Shown here: positions 18,325-25,856 of the stretch, piece after piece
How positions within the stretch are numbered: the stretch's first letter is position 1
How the letters are laid out: each line of letters begins with the position of its first letter
NCBI RefSeq assembly: GCF_001656035.1
Contig: NZ_CP010029.1
Location: 710,885 to 774,884, forward strand
Source: Yersinia entomophaga
GTDB taxonomy: Bacteria > Pseudomonadota > Gammaproteobacteria > Enterobacterales > Enterobacteriaceae
Reading direction: 5' to 3'
Length of the DNA stretch: 64,000 bases
The notes under the pieces: model-generated
Database searches by the model: none
What the model saw: only the letters and a program-made list of their open reading frames with translations
Told to the model about the DNA's origin: nothing
Position numbers and translations under genes: made by a program

Positions 18325-19313
18325 GGGCACTGTTAACGCCATTCATCCAGCGTGAATTGGGCGTCGTGATATTCAAGCCCGGCCCTGCGCTGTTGCCTTA
18401 TATGTCCGGGCGTTTGCTGGTGGCCACCGAGCCTGATGAATTCAAAAGCCTGCCCGCCGGGCTACTACCAGTGGAAAACCAGCAGTTAGCCAATGATCCG
18501 CGCCTTGCTGCCTTTTTCAGGCATGAACGTGTAATTAGTGCCGTTGGTGGGCGAAGTGCACTTAAAGAGTGGGTGGAGAGGAAAGGCGAATGCCAATGGC
18601 AGGATAAGAAAGGCTACCACGATAAGAACCTGACCCTGTTGGAGTATGACGGCAGCGCCATTTGTTTGTGTTGGCACTGCGATCACAAGGTTCGGGAAAA
18701 GACACTAAAGCAACTGGATACCATTGCCGCTGCAAATTTGCAGGCGTGGGTGGTTGATAGTGCTAACCGCGCCTTAAGTATGCCGAGCGAGCATCAGCTT
18801 ACTTTGCCCGAGTTCTGCTGGTGGTCGGTGTTGGCCGAAGTTTACGACCTGCTGCCGGATGCCATTGCTCGCGTCTCTCTGAAGATGCCAGCCGCAAAAA
18901 TAGAAACCGGCGGTACTAAAGAAAGTGATATTACGTGGTCACCTGCACCGGCAGAAATCATTGAGGCCAAAGTTAAGCCAGTACTGGCGTTAAAAGTCGA
19001 TCCAGAGCCACCAGCCAGTTTTATGCTGCGGCCAAAACGACAACGCTGGGAAAATCGCAAGTATCTACAGTGGGTGAAATCTCAGCCCTGTTGCGGTTGT
19101 GGGCATCAAGCAGACGATCCTCACCACATCATCGGCCACGGGCAGGGCGGCATGGCCACCAAGTCCCACGACTTATTTACTATTCCGCTGTGTCGCCAGT
19201 GCCACGATGGATTACATCGAGATCAGCGCGCATGGGAACGGCAGCACGGTAGCCAGATAGTTCTGTTATTTAAATTTTTAGACCATTCGATTGCGATCGG
19301 TGCTTTGGCCTGA
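18321..19313 (+). CDS. DUF968 protein with HNH-like C-terminus
   Basis: A 330-aa DUF968 family protein. N-terminal two thirds: a conserved phage domain with a Cys/His pair (ICLCWHCDH). C-terminal: a Cys-His zinc/HNH-like module, CCGCGHQADDPHHIIGHGQGG then CRQCHDGLHRD, compatible with a beta-beta-alpha nuclease. It stands where lambdoid phages carry nin-region recombination endonucleases, just before Q, so a role in recombination or Holliday-junction processing is plausible but unproved. Confidence 0.82.
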   Translation: MRALLTPFIQRELGVVIFKPGPALLPYMSGRLLVATEPDEFKSLPAGLLPVENQQLANDPRLAAFFRHERVISAVGGRSALKEWVERKGECQWQDKKGYHDKNLTLLEYDGSAICLCWHCDHKVREKTLKQLDTIAAANLQAWVVDSANRALSMPSEHQLTLPEFCWWSVLAEVYDLLPDAIARVSLKMPAAKIETGGTKESDITWSPAPAEIIEAKVKPVLALKVDPEPPASFMLRPKRQRWENRKYLQWVKSQPCCGCGHQADDPHHIIGHGQGGMATKSHDLFTIPLCRQCHDGLHRDQRAWERQHGSQIVLLFKFLDHSIAIGALA

Positions 19314-19340
19314 TGGCCGTTATTTGTGGAGTAGTCACTT

Positions 19341-19745
19341 ATGAATTCAGTAAACGGTGCGCGGACCGCTTGCAGTAGCCAGGAGAAAGGCGTGAGAGAT
19401 ATGCAGTACACCTTGGAATTATGGGGTGCATGGGCTGCTAGCGAAAATAGCGGGGTAGATTGGCAACCCATCGCTGCCGGGTTTAAAAGCCTTTTGCCTA
19501 ACACCAATAAGTCACGTCCTCAGTGCAGTGATGATGATGGGATCATGATTGATGGCTGCGTGGCACGGCTGAAGAAGTACAAACCGGAAGAATATGACTT
19601 AGTGGTGCTGCACTATGTCTTTGGCATATCGCTCAGGGCGATAGCCAAACGGCGTAAATGTTCGGATGGGACTATTAGGAAAGAGATGCAGACTGCGACT
19701 GGATTTATATCAGGGATACTATGTGTGTTTAATGCTTACTTTTAA
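19341..19745 (+). CDS. Q-type late antiterminator (Phage_antitermQ family)
   Basis: The segment from MQYTLELWGAWAASE through FGISLRAIAKRRKCSDGTIRKEMQTA matches lambdoid antitermQ proteins, with SRPQCSDDDGIMIDGCVARLKK in the centre and an HTH near the end. Two starts are possible. The ATG at 19341 is preceded by TTGTGGAGTAGTCACTT; the GTG at 19392 is preceded by AGGAG and gives the common shorter family form (117 aa). It should bind near the late promoter and let RNA polymerase pass the terminator at 20836. Confidence 0.82.
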   Translation: MNSVNGARTACSSQEKGVRDMQYTLELWGAWAASENSGVDWQPIAAGFKSLLPNTNKSRPQCSDDDGIMIDGCVARLKKYKPEEYDLVVLHYVFGISLRAIAKRRKCSDGTIRKEMQTATGFISGILCVFNAYF

Positions 19746-19766
19746 ATTTTATAATTATGAAGGATG

Positions 19767-20072
19767 TTAAAACTTATGTGGAGGGGAGCGAGCCAGTTTA
19801 CACAACACTCTAAGCAGTTGTGTTAATAGGACAAGACCTTCAGGCTGAACAGTTGTGGATTGTTTGCCTAAATTTAGCGATTTTGAATCAACTAGTTTAT
19901 GAGCATAACTCTCAAAAGAGGTTGTTTTGACTCGCTGCTGGTAACCAAGAGATCTAAATACAGAGACATTTTGTAAACCTTTGACGGCCCATTCAATAAC
20001 TCGATGAATTTTATCGAGATTGATGCGCTCCTTGGTTCCGTCTCTTTTGGTTATCAGTAGTGAGTTGTTCAT
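19767..20072 (-). pseudogene. 5' fragment of nrdA (ATP-cone start) fused to unrelated sequence
   Basis: The first 38 residues (MNNSLLITKRDGTKERINLD, then KIHRVIEWAVKGLQNVSV) are almost those of class Ia ribonucleotide reductase large subunit NrdA, the start of its allosteric ATP-cone. After that the similarity stops, and the remaining 63 residues are not NrdA. An SD (AGGAAC) precedes the ATG. It appears to be host DNA captured by the phage. Whether the chimeric frame is expressed is unknown. Confidence 0.7.
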
Positions 20073-20322
20073 AAGTTCCTGACCTAAAGTACTACCCTAA
20101 CTCATTTGGCAGCTGCTTCCGCCAAATAAGCCTAATTGGGAGGATGTGGCGTTTCCTCCAATTTCACAGCGATTAATGAGAGAGTGAGTAATGTTTTTTC
20201 TTAGTTGCTAGTTTCATTTTTTTACTCCTAATATAGAAATAAAACAGATGGTTATAGTGTGTTGAGTTTTATTTTTGTCCGCTAAATACCTCCCTACATG
20301 CAGGCTGGTGATGGATGCCATA
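20073..20322. other. non-coding, nothing recognised
   Basis: AT-rich stretch upstream of the nrdA fragment. It may carry part of the captured nrdA leader. I see no convincing gene or strong hairpin. Confidence 0.4.
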
Positions 20323-20517
20323 TCACCACCAACTATTACCAAAAATGAGTCGATACAAACGAAGAACCCAATATATAAATCTCAACAAGTCGCCAGCTTT
20401 CTTGAAACCGTGCCACTTTGGTTCATCTATTGTGTTCTTTGTTTTTTTCTTATCATTATTAGGTGGTCTTGCATGTTTTCTGTTGAGTGAGCCAGAATTT
20501 TTTAGCGGCTTTTTCAT
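20323..20517 (-). CDS. small basic protein with amphipathic C-terminus, doubtful
   Basis: Sixty-four codons (MKKPLKNSGSLNRKHARPPN...) with an AAAGGAT box just before the ATG at 20517. Very basic, proline/asparagine-rich N-terminus, then a hydrophobic segment LLRFIYWVLRLYRLIF that could insert in membrane. Overlapping rightward frames exist (20275-20536) but lack an SD. Coding status uncertain; no homologue recognised. Confidence 0.4.
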   Translation of the reverse strand: MKKPLKNSGSLNRKHARPPNNDKKKTKNTIDEPKWHGFKKAGDLLRFIYWVLRLYRLIFGNSWW

Positions 20518-20835
20518 ATCCTTTATCCTTTCCTGAATGGGATATGAAGGAAGCCACATTAACCGTCTGTTGCTGTGGGTAAGCCAGCTTTACATATATG
20601 GAGGTGAAATATTCGAATTCAAGGATGAATATTCATAATAAAATCACAAAGATGGGAGGTTGTTTTTTGTTCGGCTAGATGTAGTGTGGAGCATTCAGAT
20701 GATTGTTTAACGCTTTAATAAAACATTAGTCAAATCTACTGGTTAAAAAGCGAGTAAATTACTAACGCGTACGCAAAAATGATTGTACTGTGATAAGAGT
20801 TGTTACGCAGTCAGTAGCGCTTATCTAGTCAAATA

Positions 20836-20867
20836 AACCTCGCTTCGGCGGGGTTTTGTGTTTTTTG
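20836..20867 (+). terminator. late-leader terminator (tR'-like)
   Basis: AACCTCGC TTCG GCGGGGTT followed by TTGTGTTTTTTG. It lies between the Q-type gene and the first late genes, where lambdoid phages have the tR' terminator that Q overrides; the late promoter should be within about 200 bp upstream. Confidence 0.75.
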
Positions 20868-20884
20868 AATCCCAAAAAAATGAG

Positions 20885-20997
20885 AAGCCCCGACAATCGA
20901 GTATTAATTGCCAGGGCTTAATTGTTTGTGGAATGGGCGGTAGAGGTGTGCTGATAACACGGCCTCTACCATTCGCCTGTTTGGAATCTCACAGGCG
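20885..20997 (+). ncRNA. three consecutive stem-loops in the late leader
   Basis: AAGCCC/GGGCTT (20885-20919), GGTAGAGG/CCTCTACC with an extra GTGT/ACAC pairing (20939-20970), and CGCCTGT/ACAGGCG (20974-20997). No ORF with an SD is present between the terminator and the methylase gene at 21064. It may be a structured 5' leader or small RNA; function not known. Confidence 0.45.
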
Positions 20998-21063
20998 AAC
21001 CAAGGCCCAACGCTTGTGTGCACAAAGCGGATCTGAGCCTACCAAAAAACGGTAGAACGATCT

Positions 21064-22110
21064 ATGAAAAACACTGTTAATTTAAACAGTATTAAAATTG
21101 TTAACGCTGATTCCCTCCAATACATCAAAACCTTACCCGCAGAAAGCATTGACCTGATAGCCACTGACCCACCGTATTACCGGGTTAAATCCTGCAAATG
21201 GGATAACCAGTGGGAAAGTGAATCGGCTTATTTGGCCTGGCTGGATGAGTTGCTGGCTGAGTTCTGGCGAGTGTTAAAGCCATCGGGCAGTTTGTACATG
21301 TTTTGCGGATCACGGTTAGCGGCAGATACCGAGTTGTTAGTTCGTGGTCGCTTTAAGCTACTGAACCATATTATCTGGGCTAAACCATCCGGCCCGTGGA
21401 AACGTCAGCGTAAAGAGAGTTTACGGGCGTACTTCCCTGCTACTGAACGAATTATCTTCGCCGAGCACTACGCCGGGCCGTTTAAGCCTACCAGCAAAAA
21501 CTATGGGCATAAATGCACTGAACTGAAACGCACGGTTTTTCGTCCACTAATTGATTACTTTCGATCGGCCAGGGATTCATTGGGCGTTTCGGCAAAAGAA
21601 ATCAATGCAGCTACCGGCAAACAAATGTCCAGCCATTGGTTTAGCGAGAGTCAGTGGCAGCTGCCTAGTGCTGAACAATACGCGCTACTCCAACACTTGT
21701 TTGATCGGGTTGCATCGGAAAAGTACCAGAAAGGGTGTTTGGCGAAGCCGCACCATGAGTTGGTTAAGACATATAAGACGCTAGATCGGCAGTATTCAGA
21801 ACTCAAAGCAGAATATGAACACTTACGCCGCCCGTTCAGCGTATCGGTTGATGTTCCCTATACCGATGTTTGGACATACCCCTCAGTCCCGTTTTACCCA
21901 GGCAAACATCCGTGTGAGAAACCGGCTGAACTGATGGAGCATATTATCCGTTCCAGTAGCCGCCCCGGTGACGTCGTGGCCGATTTCTTTCTGGGGTCAG
22001 GAGCGACATTAAAGGCCGCGGTTAAGTTGGGTAGGAAGGGGATTGGTGTGGAGCTGGAAGAAGAGCGGTTCGAGCAGACAATAAAGGAAATAACAAAATT
22101 CGTTGTTTAG
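21064..22110 (+). CDS. site-specific DNA methyltransferase (N6/N4, PF01555)
   Basis: A 348-aa amino-methyltransferase with the catalytic TDPPYYR motif (DPPY, near residue 38) ahead of the AdoMet-binding FFLGSGAT (near 315), i.e. the beta-type order. An internal insertion of about 80 residues (SHWFSESQWQLPS, then helices) may be the target-recognition region. No cognate restriction endonuclease is adjacent. With the Dam-type gene at 16919 the prophage encodes two methylases. Placement at the head of the late operon is common for phage anti-restriction enzymes. Confidence 0.88.
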   Translation: MKNTVNLNSIKIVNADSLQYIKTLPAESIDLIATDPPYYRVKSCKWDNQWESESAYLAWLDELLAEFWRVLKPSGSLYMFCGSRLAADTELLVRGRFKLLNHIIWAKPSGPWKRQRKESLRAYFPATERIIFAEHYAGPFKPTSKNYGHKCTELKRTVFRPLIDYFRSARDSLGVSAKEINAATGKQMSSHWFSESQWQLPSAEQYALLQHLFDRVASEKYQKGCLAKPHHELVKTYKTLDRQYSELKAEYEHLRRPFSVSVDVPYTDVWTYPSVPFYPGKHPCEKPAELMEHIIRSSSRPGDVVADFFLGSGATLKAAVKLGRKGIGVELEEERFEQTIKEITKFVV

Positions 22111-22237
22111 CTTCGATTCCCTCTATCTTTGCTAAATTTTTCTTATTTTTACGGCTAATAAATTAAATATGAAAGTTTTCCCGAGTGGCTTCGGATATAA
22201 AATTCCTTCTTAATTACACAAGATGGAGTCATAGATT

Positions 22238-22588
22238 ATGAAATTAGTTAGTACGGTTAATCATCTTGCATTGCAAAATCAATCTTCTATGAAGTCTGAG
22301 AACCTTACCCCAAAGGTTGGGATTTCTGATGTAGCTTCAAGCATGAAAAGTATTAAAAATGTCAGCTTCGATAGTGTTCCTGTAATTCATTATTTAAATA
22401 ATAAGGGGGAATCTAGCGGTAACTCTGAATTTAAACCTTCACTTATTGAAAAAACATATAGAAAAGATGTAGATAAAGAAGCAAGAAATAATGGCTTACC
22501 GTTTGCAGCAGGGCATGATTTTGAGGGGGCAAAAACTATTTACCCTTATGATCACAAGCTAGCTTTGGAAGCATTCCGTCAGCTGTAA
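22238..22588 (+). CDS. hypothetical protein, possible moron
   Basis: A 116-aa soluble protein, AT-richer than its neighbours, with ATGGAGTC upstream of the ATG and its own terminator at 22617. The N-terminal 60 residues are Ser/Asn/Lys-rich and probably disordered; the second half contains ARNNGLPFAAGHDFEGAKTIYPYDHKLALEAF. No family recognised. A separate expression unit between a methylase and the lysis genes fits a lysogenic-conversion gene. Confidence 0.6.
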   Translation: MKLVSTVNHLALQNQSSMKSENLTPKVGISDVASSMKSIKNVSFDSVPVIHYLNNKGESSGNSEFKPSLIEKTYRKDVDKEARNNGLPFAAGHDFEGAKTIYPYDHKLALEAFRQL

Positions 22589-22616
22589 GTAGTCTGGTTA
22601 TCGGTATTGTAAGTAC

Positions 22617-22638
22617 AGGTCGCTTTTAGCGGCCTTTT
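22617..22638 (+). terminator. terminator after the 22238 gene
   Basis: GGTCGC TTTTA GCGGCC followed by TTTTTCG. A compact Rho-independent terminator that isolates the 22238 gene from the lysis genes. Confidence 0.75.
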
Positions 22639-22771
22639 TCGTTTTAGCCCACCAGCCACCCAATCAACTCCACACACACACTTTGAAACCGAGTGGCTGC
22701 GCTAGTGGGCTAAATTCCTCAAAACAACACCCGACAATGCCGGGAATAATATTCCCCATTGGGGAGGTGGT

Positions 22772-23122
22772 ATGAGAATGCATAACGAGTTGCACACATG
22801 GGCAGACTGGATAGAACTGTTTAATGCCTGGTGGCGAGGTGATGTTCCGCTCGGTGGTGTCCTGTTGTCGGTGGTGATGGCGGCATTACGGGTGGCCTAT
22901 ACCGGCGGTGGATGGAAGAAAACCTTTTTGGAGGGGCTGACCTGCGGCGCATTAACCCTTACAGCGGTGAGTGCGCTGGAATACTTCGATTTACCGCAGC
23001 AACTCACACTAGCCGTTGGTGGGCTAATTGGCTTTATCGGTGTTGAGCAAATTCGCGCTTTGGCGCTCCGTTTTGTTGGCAACCGCATTGGCGGCGGTAA
23101 CGATACTAAACCTCAGGTATAA
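22772..23122 (+). CDS. phage holin, lambda S/HP1 family
   Basis: A 116-aa inner-membrane protein with about three membrane segments (GGVLLSVVMAALRVAY, FLEGLTCGALTLTAVSAL, LTLAVGGLIGFIGVEQI) and a hydrophilic basic tail, typical of class I holins. Two near-adjacent Met codons (M1 and M3: MRMHNE) resemble the dual-start holin/antiholin arrangement of lambda S. GGGAGG precedes the first. It starts the holin-endolysin-Rz-Rz1 cassette; the endolysin begins 3 bp after the stop. Confidence 0.88.
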   Translation: MRMHNELHTWADWIELFNAWWRGDVPLGGVLLSVVMAALRVAYTGGGWKKTFLEGLTCGALTLTAVSALEYFDLPQQLTLAVGGLIGFIGVEQIRALALRFVGNRIGGGNDTKPQV

Positions 23123-23125
23123 ACC

Positions 23126-23749
23126 ATGACCCCTTATCAATTCAGAATGGCGGCTAATATCAGCGCCGAACTTGCTGCGAGTTGGATTCAGCCTGTTACC
23201 GAGGCAATGACAGAATTCGGCATCACCACTCCAGAACAGCAAGCCATGTTTATTGCGCAAGTGGGGCATGAGTCAGCCAGTTTCACGCTGCTGGTGGAGT
23301 CGTTCAACTACAGCGTTAACGGTTTGATTGCTACGTTCGGCAAGCGGTTATCTGCCGGTCAGACTTCGGCATTAGGCCGTCAGCGCGGTGAAACGTCGGT
23401 ACCGCTTAACCGTCAGCAGGCCATTGCCAATCTGGTGTATTCCGGCCGGATGGGGAATAAAGGCCCGGCAGATGGTTGGAAATATCGCGGTCGCGGGCTG
23501 ATTCAGGTTACCGGATTAGATAATTACCGCCTGTGTGGTACTGCGCTCAAGCTGGATTTGGTCGGCAATCCCGATCAGCTGCAGCTTGATATGCATTCCG
23601 CGCGTTCTGCTGCCTGGTTCTGGCAGTCCCGCAATTGTGGCCAATATGCTAGTGATATTCAGCGCGTGACGTTGCTGATCAACGGCGGTTATAACGGTAT
23701 TGATGACCGCAAGGCACGGTTTGAAATGGCTAAGCGTGTGCTGCTATGA
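23126..23749 (+). CDS. GH19 chitinase-type endolysin
   Basis: A 207-aa glycoside hydrolase family 19 enzyme that cuts peptidoglycan glycan strands during lysis. The catalytic Glu sits in AQVGHESASFTLLVESFNYS, and the family core GWKYRGRGLIQVTGLDNY is present. There is no signal peptide, so it needs the holin for release. The stop overlaps Rz (ATGA). Confidence 0.93.
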   Translation: MTPYQFRMAANISAELAASWIQPVTEAMTEFGITTPEQQAMFIAQVGHESASFTLLVESFNYSVNGLIATFGKRLSAGQTSALGRQRGETSVPLNRQQAIANLVYSGRMGNKGPADGWKYRGRGLIQVTGLDNYRLCGTALKLDLVGNPDQLQLDMHSARSAAWFWQSRNCGQYASDIQRVTLLINGGYNGIDDRKARFEMAKRVLL

Positions 23750-24219
23750 CGTGGCTATTCAGTCACTGGCGCTTTGCCGGTGTGGTTGTGCTGGTGGGCT
23801 TGGTGTCGGTACTGGTGTTCAACAGTTACCGCCTCTCAAATCTGGTCGAAAAAAGAGAAGTGGTTATTAAGTCTGTCACAGCAGAACGTGACGTGGCGCT
23901 AGCTAGTGTTCAAGCAATGAAAAAGCAACAACAGCAAGTTGCTGCTCTTGATACTAAATACGTTAAGGAATTAGCCGATGCTAAAACTGAGAACGATCGC
24001 CTTCGCGCTGACCTCGCTACTGGCACTAAGCGGTTGCAGCTCAACGCCAGCTGTAAGCGATTGCCCGAAGCCGCAACTACCCCCAGCAGCCCTGATGATG
24101 CCAGCCCCCGATATGATGCAGAATTTGAACGCAATTATCTCAGTCTCAGAGAGCGGATCGGCATCGCAACCAGCCAGATAGCTGGACTTCAAGTTTATAT
24201 ACGTGATGTGTGTCAATAA
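23746..24219 (+). CDS. Rz: i-spanin Rz
   Basis: A 157-aa inner-membrane spanin: one N-terminal signal-anchor (FAGVVVLVGLVSVLVF) and a periplasmic coiled coil (residues 30-90, Lys/Glu/Gln-rich). It pairs with the lipoprotein Rz1 to fuse the membranes in the last lysis step. Rz1 is embedded in another frame at 23978, as in lambda. Confidence 0.93.
   Translation: MTWLFSHWRFAGVVVLVGLVSVLVFNSYRLSNLVEKREVVIKSVTAERDVALASVQAMKKQQQQVAALDTKYVKELADAKTENDRLRADLATGTKRLQLNASCKRLPEAATTPSSPDDASPRYDAEFERNYLSLRERIGIATSQIAGLQVYIRDVCQ
23978..24181 (+). CDS. Rz1: o-spanin Rz1 lipoprotein (embedded in Rz)
   Basis: Sixty-seven codons in the +1 frame inside Rz. A lipoprotein signal MLKLRTIAFALTSLLALSGC places the lipidated Cys at 20. 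The mature part is Pro-rich (CPKPQLPPAALMMPAPD), the known Rz1 feature. Nested Rz/Rz1 architecture is diagnostic. Confidence 0.92.
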   Translation: MLKLRTIAFALTSLLALSGCSSTPAVSDCPKPQLPPAALMMPAPDMMQNLNAIISVSESGSASQPAR

Positions 24220-24313
24220 TCACTAAAATTAATTATTTATTCGGAAGTTAGAGCAAAATCCAGTCTACTCTCATGAGGTTTTTAAATAAATAATAACCTT
24301 AAAGGTGTATTTA

Positions 24314-24513
24314 ATGAAAGATGGACTGTATCACGTAAATCCCAAAAGTAACCAGCAGGATTCTGGTATAGGAATTGTGACTGTTAAAGATAAAAAATTA
24401 ACGGTGATAACCTGTTACTTAGTATTACTCGCTTCAATGACCAAGGAACGTCTGTTTTTGGGAATATTAAAACTTTCCAATTACAATTAAAGGTAAACTC
24501 GACGGATACTTGA
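24314..24513 (+). pseudogene. GrlR-family regulator remnant (deleted, frameshifted)
   Basis: The start MKDGLYHVNPKSNQQDSGIG, then IVTVKDKKL, matches the N-terminus of GrlR-type negative regulators. The C-terminal part continues in another frame (NGDNLLLSITRFNDQGTSVF, then GNIKTFQLQL, stop at 24513). About 40-50 central residues are missing and the frame changes around 24400. It has a good SD (AAAGGTG). GrlR in EHEC controls the LEE type III secretion system; here the gene is non-functional. Confidence 0.65.
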
Positions 24514-24652
24514 TCTCGCTTAGATGGGCATGTGAAAGATAGCCCACAAATGCAAATTCACGCCAATCGTTTGTCCGATTTTATTTAAACTATAGCGTTG
24601 AAGAAAAATAAAGTGTAGTGGTAAAGCTTATTAATGGTGGGGAGCTTAACTG

Positions 24653-24940
24653 ATGTTTGATGAAGATTTTAAGGATAGGATTTCGTCGCACTTAAACTCT
24701 AAAATAGACAAAGATATTCAATCTGGCCCTGGTTTTTTTGCTCGTAATGTTATGCAGGCAATGCGGTATTTGGAAGACAAGCCTGTAGCTCCTTCAACAC
24801 GTTTAATGCACATGGATGAGAGGGAGTTGAAAGGCAAACTTTCAAATATTTGGCACATTCATGTGGCAGAAGACAATATGACAGGAATGTATAATTTCTT
24901 GAGGTTGAAATCTGAAAAACCCGAGAAAAAAACAAAATGA
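24653..24940 (+). CDS. hypothetical protein, first of a two-gene unit
   Basis: Ninety-five aa with GGGGAG before the ATG. Features: PGFFARNVMQAMRYLEDKPV, MDERELKGKLSNIWHIHVAE, and a Lys-rich end EKPEKKTK. The fold is not recognised; the arrangement of a helix then short strands is loosely reminiscent of RelE/HigB-like toxins, but key basic residues cannot be confirmed. The next frame starts about 35 bp later. Confidence 0.55.
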   Translation: MFDEDFKDRISSHLNSKIDKDIQSGPGFFARNVMQAMRYLEDKPVAPSTRLMHMDERELKGKLSNIWHIHVAEDNMTGMYNFLRLKSEKPEKKTK

Positions 24941-24974
24941 AAAGGATCTTATTGCAAGAGGAGCCAGAGAGGCT

Positions 24975-25301
24975 TTGCGACAATATCTGTTATCAAGGGG
25001 TAGAGTGCTTAAATCGCGTGAAATTAGAGAGTTAGCTGCACAGTGTTCTGCATGCGCAGCGGATACAGATATGGAGCAATTTGAAAATGAAATGCGACAG
25101 TCTATTGATGCAATCGCGAAAAGGAGTTTTGCCAAAGAAAATTCAATCTCTGGAGATTGGCTACTATATTGGAAGGATGTTAATGGGGTAAGGTATTATT
25201 TAGATTCTATTGAACATATTCTTGGTAGTGATGTTCAAAAACAAACGAATTTATCTAATGGTCTTGATGCCATACTTTCTAGTATGGGGAAATCTCGCTG
25301 A
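24975..25301 (+). CDS. hypothetical protein, second of the unit; start unclear
   Basis: 108 codons from a TTG at 24975. The open frame and plausible sequence run back to about 24909 (for example KDLIARGAREALRQYLLSRG) without an ATG or GTG, so initiation may be non-standard or coupled to the preceding gene. Helical, with four acidic Cys/Ala motifs (LAAQCSACAADTD). No family recognised. Ends 120 bp before a strong terminator. Confidence 0.45.
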   Translation: MRQYLLSRGRVLKSREIRELAAQCSACAADTDMEQFENEMRQSIDAIAKRSFAKENSISGDWLLYWKDVNGVRYYLDSIEHILGSDVQKQTNLSNGLDAILSSMGKSR

Positions 25302-25422
25302 TTGCAGAGATACTCTTGGGGTATTGAAAGAAAATTATGAATATAATAGTCAAAGATTTTGAAAGAAATCATCATTTGCTTTAGTACATCGGGGTTAAGC
25401 TTTAGCACATTTTTACATATCT

Positions 25423-25454
25423 AAGCCACTGGCCTATAAGCCGGTGGCTTTTCT
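25423..25454 (+). terminator. terminator
   Basis: AAGCCACTGGC and GCCGGTGGCTT pair around CTATAA with TTTTC following; an efficient Rho-independent terminator closing the 24653-25301 unit. Confidence 0.8.
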
Positions 25455-25469
25455 ATTTAGGGATAGAGC

Positions 25470-25856
25470 ATGGCAACTCTTAAGGATTTATCTAATCAGC
25501 TCCAGCAGATTAAAAAGCAGATCCCTTTTGCTGCTGCTCAGGCCCTAACCAGTGTTGCTCGCCAGATTGCCGCCGCTCAGAAAGTGGGTATGCAGCGCAA
25601 TCTGGATAATCCGACCCCTTTCACCGTTAATTCTGTTGGCTCGTTTGGTGCCCGCAAAGACCGATTGCAGGCCAGAGTGTTTGTGCGTGATATTGCTGCC
25701 AGTTATCTCGAACCGTTCGAGTTCGGCGGTCAGCACAAGCTCAATGGTCAGGCGCTGCTTAACCCCAAGAACATTAAGTTGAATAAGTTTGGGAACTTAG
25801 CCCGCAATAAAACGCAGCAGCTCAAGGCTAAAGAAATGTCTTTGTGGGGGAGGTGA
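25470..25856 (+). CDS. phage protein next to cos, N-terminal part of a probably split gene
   Basis: 128 aa with AGGGATAGAGC before the ATG. The N-terminus is helical (LSNQLQQIKKQIPFAAAQALTSVARQI), followed by TPFTVNSVGSFGARKDRLQARVFV, the pattern of short phage structural or morphogenesis proteins. It stops just after a run of five G (25846-25850). The adjoining frame continues with sequence that looks like its natural continuation, so this may be a frameshifted gene. Confidence 0.6.
   Translation: MATLKDLSNQLQQIKKQIPFAAAQALTSVARQIAAAQKVGMQRNLDNPTPFTVNSVGSFGARKDRLQARVFVRDIAASYLEPFEFGGQHKLNGQALLNPKNIKLNKFGNLARNKTQQLKAKEMSLWGR

Noticed and set aside
20275..20536. Two overlapping plus-strand frames with hydrophobic ends
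   Set aside because: No SD; the minus-strand frame with AAAGGAT before its ATG is the better, though still doubtful, candidate.
20998..21060. Possible tRNA before the methylase gene
   Set aside because: No cloverleaf, T-loop or CCA-type acceptor stem can be formed from this stretch.
22667..22676. A further ACTCCACACA match to the leader element
   Set aside because: Not followed by a gene on the matching strand; kept out of the list of functional copies.
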